Assembly (NCBI GenBank): GCA_910585855.1
Contig: CAJUGZ010000198.1
Location: 1 to 8,204 of the forward strand
DNA length: 8,204 nt
Source: an uncultured Lachnospiraceae bacterium
GTDB lineage: Bacteria; Bacillota_A; Clostridia; Lachnospirales; Lachnospiraceae
Direction: 5' to 3'
Part shown: positions 5,580 through 8,204 of the stretch, piece by piece
How positions within the stretch are numbered: position 1 is the stretch's first letter
Layout: the number at the start of each line of letters is the position of its first letter
Position numbers and translations under genes: made by a program
The notes under the pieces: model-generated
What the model was told of the DNA's origin: nothing
The model's database searches: none
What the model saw: the letters and a program-made list of their open reading frames with translations, nothing else

Positions 5580-6794
5580 ATGTTAAGCAAGAAAACAGTA
5601 GATGATTTAACAAATGTTGCAGGAAAAAAGGTATTGGTACGCTGTGATTTTAATGTACCATTAAAAGAAGGCGTGATTCAAAATTATAACCGTATTGATG
5701 GTGCGCTTCCTACTATTAAGAAGCTGCTGTCTATGGATGCAAAGGTGATTTTATGCTCACATTTAGGCAAACCAAAGGGAGAGCCGCTTCCAGAGATGTC
5801 TTTAGCACCAGTAGCAGAGGCTTTGACAGAGAGATTAGGAGTAACCGTAAAATTTATTAATGATCCGCAGGTAACAGGACCAGAAACACAAAAAGCTGCT
5901 GCTGAATTAAAAGAAGGAGAAGTGTTATTGCTTCAAAATACCCGTTATAGAGTAGAAGAAACCAAATATGGCAAAGATGAAAAAGCAGAGGCATATGCAA
6001 AAGAACTGGCAGCTCTTTGTGATAATGAAATCTTTGTAAATGATGCATTTGGTACAGCGCATCGGGCACACTGCTCTAATGTCGGAGTAGCAAAGCTGAC
6101 AAAAGAGAGCGTAGTTGGATACTTAATGGAAAAAGAAATTAAGTTTTTAGGTGAAGCAGTTGAAAATCCGGTTCGTCCGTTTGTAGCTATCTTAGGCGGT
6201 GCAAAAGTTTCCGATAAGATTAATGTAATCAATAATTTATTGGAAAAAGTAGATACTTTGATTATCGGCGGCGGTATGGCTTATACATTTTTAAAGGCAC
6301 AGGGACAAGAAGTAGGAAATTCCTTATTGGAAGCAGATAAGATGGACTATGCATTAGAAATGGTAAAGAAGGCAGAAGAGAAAGGTGTAAAGCTGCTGCT
6401 TCCAATCGATCATGTAGTTGGGAAAGAATTTTCGAATGATACCGAGAAAAAGACAGTAGAAACAATGGAAGCTGGATGGTCAGGTTATGATATTGGACCA
6501 AAGACGATTGAATTGTATAAAAATGCATTGGCAGATGCAAAGACTGTTGTATGGAATGGACCAATGGGCGTATTTGAATTTGAAAATTTTGCACAGGGTA
6601 CATTGGAAGTTTGCCGTGCCGTTGCTGACTTAAAGGATGCAACTACTGTAGTAGGTGGTGGAGATTCTGTAAATGCAGTAAAACGGCTTGGATTTGCAGA
6701 TAAGATGACTCATATTTCAACCGGCGGCGGAGCTTCTCTTGAATTCTTGGAAGGAAAAGAACTGCCGGGTGTAGCTGCAGCACAGGGAAAATAA
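5580..6794 (+). CDS. pgk: Phosphoglycerate kinase
   Basis: A 404-residue phosphoglycerate kinase, which transfers phosphate from 1,3-bisphosphoglycerate to ADP to give ATP and 3-phosphoglycerate in glycolysis. The N-terminal substrate domain shows RCDFNVP (21-27), Arg38 in NRIDGALPTI, SHLGKPKG (60-67), NTRYR (120-124) and DAFGTAHRAHCS (155-166). The C-terminal nucleotide domain shows ILGGAKVSDKI (204-214), WNGPMGVFE (325-333), GGGDSVNAV (359-367) and the hinge-proximal HISTGGGASLE (378-388). Length is normal for bacteria. Start 5580 has AAGGAG 7 bases upstream. It is separated from gap by a terminator and its own promoter candidate, and is followed 27 bases later by tpiA, so pgk-tpiA is a likely two-gene operon. 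Nothing in the sequence suggests loss of function. Confidence 0.98.
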   Translation: MLSKKTVDDLTNVAGKKVLVRCDFNVPLKEGVIQNYNRIDGALPTIKKLLSMDAKVILCSHLGKPKGEPLPEMSLAPVAEALTERLGVTVKFINDPQVTGPETQKAAAELKEGEVLLLQNTRYRVEETKYGKDEKAEAYAKELAALCDNEIFVNDAFGTAHRAHCSNVGVAKLTKESVVGYLMEKEIKFLGEAVENPVRPFVAILGGAKVSDKINVINNLLEKVDTLIIGGGMAYTFLKAQGQEVGNSLLEADKMDYALEMVKKAEEKGVKLLLPIDHVVGKEFSNDTEKKTVETMEAGWSGYDIGPKTIELYKNALADAKTVVWNGPMGVFEFENFAQGTLEVCRAVADLKDATTVVGGGDSVNAVKRLGFADKMTHISTGGGASLEFLEGKELPGVAAAQGK

Positions 6795-6821
6795 AAGAAA
6801 AAATAGACGGAGGATATTAGG

Positions 6822-7574
6822 ATGTCAAGAAAAAAGATTATTGCCGGAAACTGGAAGATGAATCAGACACCAAGCCAAGCGGTTGCTTTGGTCAATCAAT
6901 TAAAACCATTGGTTGAAAATCAGGATGTAGATGTAGTATTTTGTGTACCGGCGATTGATATTATTCCGGTTGTGGAGGCTTGCAAGGGCAGCAATATTCA
7001 AGTTGGTGCAGAAAATATGTATTTTGAGGAAAAAGGCGCTTATACCGGAGAAATTTCAGCAGAGATGTTAGTGGATGCAGGAGTTCAGTATGTAATTATC
7101 GGACACTCAGAAAGACGGGAATATTTTGCAGAAACTGATGAAACCGTAAATAAAAAAGTGCTTCAGGCTTTTGCACATGGAATTACACCGATTATCTGCT
7201 GTGGAGAATCTTTGACACAAAGAGAGCAGGGAATTACGATTGATTGGATTCGTCAGCAGATTAAAATTGCATTTTTACAGGTAACTGCAGAGCAGGCAGC
7301 AAAAGCAGTGATTGCTTATGAGCCGATTTGGGCAATTGGGACTGGAAAAGTTGCTACAACGGAGCAGGCACAAGAGGTTTGTAAGGCAATTCGGGATTGT
7401 ATTGCTGAGATTTATGATGAACAGACGGCAGCAGCAATTCGGATTCAGTATGGCGGAAGTGTATCGGCAGCCAGTGCACCGGAATTATTTGCACAGGAAG
7501 ATATTGATGGTGGATTAGTTGGGGGTGCTTCTTTAAAGCCTGATTTTGGAAAAATTGTAAATTATAATAAATAG
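6822..7574 (+). CDS. tpiA: Triose-phosphate isomerase
   Basis: A 250-residue TIM-barrel enzyme interconverting dihydroxyacetone phosphate and glyceraldehyde 3-phosphate. Catalytic residues are all visible: Asn10 and Lys12 in AGNWKMN, His95 in IIGHSERR, and Glu167 in AYEPIWAIGTG, which also starts the mobile loop 6. The phosphate-binding YGGSV (210-214) and GGLVGGASL (230-238) segments are present, and length is typical. The start has GGAGG at 6809-6813, 8 bases upstream, only 27 bases after pgk, with no terminator between, so the two are probably co-transcribed. A good terminator follows. The phosphoglycerate mutase and enolase genes that often come next in Firmicutes are absent from the window; the repeat region occupies that place. 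Confidence 0.98.
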   Translation: MSRKKIIAGNWKMNQTPSQAVALVNQLKPLVENQDVDVVFCVPAIDIIPVVEACKGSNIQVGAENMYFEEKGAYTGEISAEMLVDAGVQYVIIGHSERREYFAETDETVNKKVLQAFAHGITPIICCGESLTQREQGITIDWIRQQIKIAFLQVTAEQAAKAVIAYEPIWAIGTGKVATTEQAQEVCKAIRDCIAEIYDEQTAAAIRIQYGGSVSAASAPELFAQEDIDGGLVGGASLKPDFGKIVNYNK

Positions 7575-7587
7575 AGGTTAAAAAATC

Positions 7588-7623
7588 AGCAGGGAATCAT
7601 ATAGAATGGTTGCCTGCTTTTTT
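7588..7623 (+). terminator. tpiA terminator
   Basis: AGCAGG (7588-7593) pairs with CCTGCT (7613-7618). After a G-G mismatch, AATCAT (7595-7600) pairs with ATGGTT (7606-7611) with one G-T, leaving the loop ATAGA. A run of six Ts (7618-7623) follows. It begins 13 bases after the tpiA stop and should end the pgk-tpiA transcript before the repeat region. Confidence 0.85.
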
Positions 7624-7786
7624 AATTGTCTGTAATAGGAGATTTTGGTGTCCTAGCTAATTAGGTTTTTGGGGATAGGATGCAGTAAAGAGGTTTCTTT
7701 CACCGGACGCCAGAGGCGGTTTGCTTCTTTCCTTTGCTCGCTCCGGTCTCCGAACGCTAAGAAAGTCTAGGGCTTCTGTATCTAGG

Positions 7787-7850
7787 TACATCCAACCGGA
7801 CGAACCGGGGCGCAATTCGCCCGTATCACAGACGAAACGTAGTTGGTGTA
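7787..7850. repeat. Stem-loop domain inside the right repeat
   Basis: TACATCCAAC (7787-7796) pairs with GTTGGTGTA (7842-7850) with one bulged T, and encloses GGGCG (7808-7812) pairing with CGCCC (7817-7821) around the loop CAATT. A 4-base CCGG stem (7796-7799 with 7805-7808) is also possible. The compact, GC-rich local pairing contrasts with the AT-rich surroundings. Confidence 0.55.
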
Positions 7851-7917
7851 AGGAAGGATTTTCTAGACCATAAGGTAATCTCTCTTTTAATAATACGGGC
7901 TAAACACGCCCCTTTTT
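7807..7917 (+). promoter_or_regulatory. Competing long-range helix ending in a T-run
   Basis: GCCCGTAT (7819-7826) is the exact reverse complement of ATACGGGC (7893-7900), and in register GGGGCG (7807-7812) is the exact reverse complement of CGCCCC (7907-7912), separated by a symmetric 6 x 6 loop. A run of seven Ts follows (7913-7919). This helix excludes the local hairpin 7808-7821, so the region can adopt two exclusive folds, one terminator-like. No gene follows in the window for it to control. Confidence 0.4.
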
Positions 7918-7953
7918 TTGCACACCCTGCATGGAAGCAGGGTATGCAAAAAA
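7914..7953. repeat. Near-perfect hairpin with T-run and A-run arms
   Basis: The arm 7914-7930 pairs with 7937-7953 over about 17 positions with a single C-A mismatch, around the loop ATGGAA; the core is ACCCTGC with GCAGGGT. The T-run is on the 5' side and the A-run on the 3' side on either strand, so it is not a standard intrinsic terminator by itself. Its loop and inner stem reappear in inverted form at the window end. Confidence 0.7.
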
Positions 7954-7964
7954 TTCTAGGTGTT

Positions 7965-8155
7965 TCCACAGAAGCCAGACTTTCTAACCGTTCTCCGAAG
8001 TCGCATGCAAAGGAAAGAAGCAAACCGCCTCTGGCTGTTGATTGGATTACGATAGAAATTTGGATAAGGTTCTTTTTTGTTTCGGGGTCAAGAAACAGCC
8101 AGATTCGAAAATGGGAGGACAACCTGCAGTGACTTTGGAGAAAAGTTAGAAGTTC
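7965..8155. repeat. Dispersed repeat, right copy
   Basis: Direct counterpart of bases 1-192 (block identities 79/87, 17/17 and 28/29). It contains the right arm of the inverted repeat. The segment corresponding to the left copy's hairpin arm is CCAGATTCGAAAATGG-like (from 8099) and has diverged, so that hairpin is not formed here within the window. After 8155 the two copies are no longer alignable apart from a short AGAAGT/ACTTCT hairpin (8149-8154 with 8159-8164). A 62-codon frame (7944-8132) crosses it but is judged non-coding. Confidence 0.85.
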
Positions 8156-8179
8156 TGACTTCTGCTGAAAAACTTAAGA

Positions 8180-8204
8180 TTTTTTTCACATACTGCTTCC
8201 ATGC
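8180..8204. repeat. Inverted partial copy of the 7914-7953 hairpin, cut by window end
   Basis: A T-run followed by CACATACTGCTTCCATGC resembles the reverse complement of the hairpin at 7914-7953. GCTTCCATGC (8195-8204) is the exact reverse complement of GCATGGAAGC (7929-7938), covering its loop and inner stem. The window ends in the loop or start of the second arm. Confidence 0.55.

Larger units (their letters stand above)
7709..8035. repeat. Long imperfect inverted repeat (arms 7709-7779 and 7968-8035)
   Basis: Bases 7709-7737 are the perfect reverse complement of 8007-8035 (29 of 29). Further matching blocks in register are 7752-7756 with 7989-7993, 7760-7768 with 7977-7985 (9 of 9) and 7771-7779 with 7968-7976 (9 of 9). 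The arms enclose 188 bases (7780-7967) containing several hairpins. The right arm is also the start of the direct-repeat block shared with base 1 onward. A transcript could close the whole region with a long helix. No transposase or known element ends were seen. Confidence 0.85.

Noticed and set aside
7651..7680. TCCTA/TAGGA stem and CCTAG/TTAGG stem with a T-run near 7666
   Set aside because: Only 4-5 pairs, and a much better terminator lies directly upstream.
7944..8132. 62-codon plus-strand frame and 98-codon minus-strand frame (7826-8122) in the right repeat
   Set aside because: Both lie across the inverted-repeat arm and hairpins, lack ribosome binding sites and resemble no protein family. 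Openness is shared by overlapping frames, as expected of a repeat.
7690..8204. Known structured RNAs (tmRNA, RNase P, SRP RNA, T-box) or a group II intron
   Set aside because: None of the conserved core motifs that I know for these was found on either strand.
1..8204. CRISPR array, tRNA or rRNA gene, insertion sequence with transposase
   Set aside because: No regularly spaced direct repeats with spacers, no tRNA-like cloverleaf or rRNA motifs, and no transposase-like protein in any frame.

Overview
The window looks like the chromosome of an anaerobic, low-GC Firmicute of class Clostridia, most likely a Lachnospiraceae gut or rumen bacterium. This rests on AT-rich coding sequence, strong AGGAGG-type ribosome binding sites, sigma-A-like promoters, a gap-pgk-tpiA glycolytic cluster and a cytoplasmic GH105 pectin-sugar enzyme. 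It is an inference from the proteins and was not confirmed by a search.

Layout. Bases 1-306 hold the tail of a non-coding repeat cut by the window start. A GH105 unsaturated rhamnogalacturonyl hydrolase (432-1559, +) is followed 79 bases later by a divergent, long-tailed ftsZ (1639-3201, +). A HisJ-type PHP phosphatase (3268-4068, -) converges on ftsZ. After a 365-base divergent intergenic region come gap (4434-5447), pgk (5580-6794) and tpiA (6822-7574), all on +. A clear terminator follows tpiA. The last ~580 bases are gene-free and hold a second, longer copy of the repeat, with long inverted arms and several internal hairpins.

How the genes work together. gap, pgk and tpiA cover the triose-phosphate to 3-phosphoglycerate part of glycolysis. 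The gap upstream region carries a strong promoter, a Rex-like (NADH-responsive) operator just downstream of it, a second promoter, a leader hairpin and three 11-bp-phased AT-rich repeats. A strong terminator lies between gap and pgk, and pgk has its own promoter candidate, so gap can be expressed separately from the tightly spaced pgk-tpiA pair. The GH105, ftsZ and hisJ genes have no obvious functional link to each other. ftsZ is outside its usual dcw cluster and lacks ftsA beside it.

The least explained material is the repeat family at the two window edges: direct copies ~7.96 kb apart (79 of 87 identical bases in the best block), an inverted arm with a perfect 29-bp match, and internal segments able to form competing helices. 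I could not assign it to a known RNA or element class. The other notable item is the FtsZ, with altered core motifs and a ~190-residue Tyr/Gln-rich linker.
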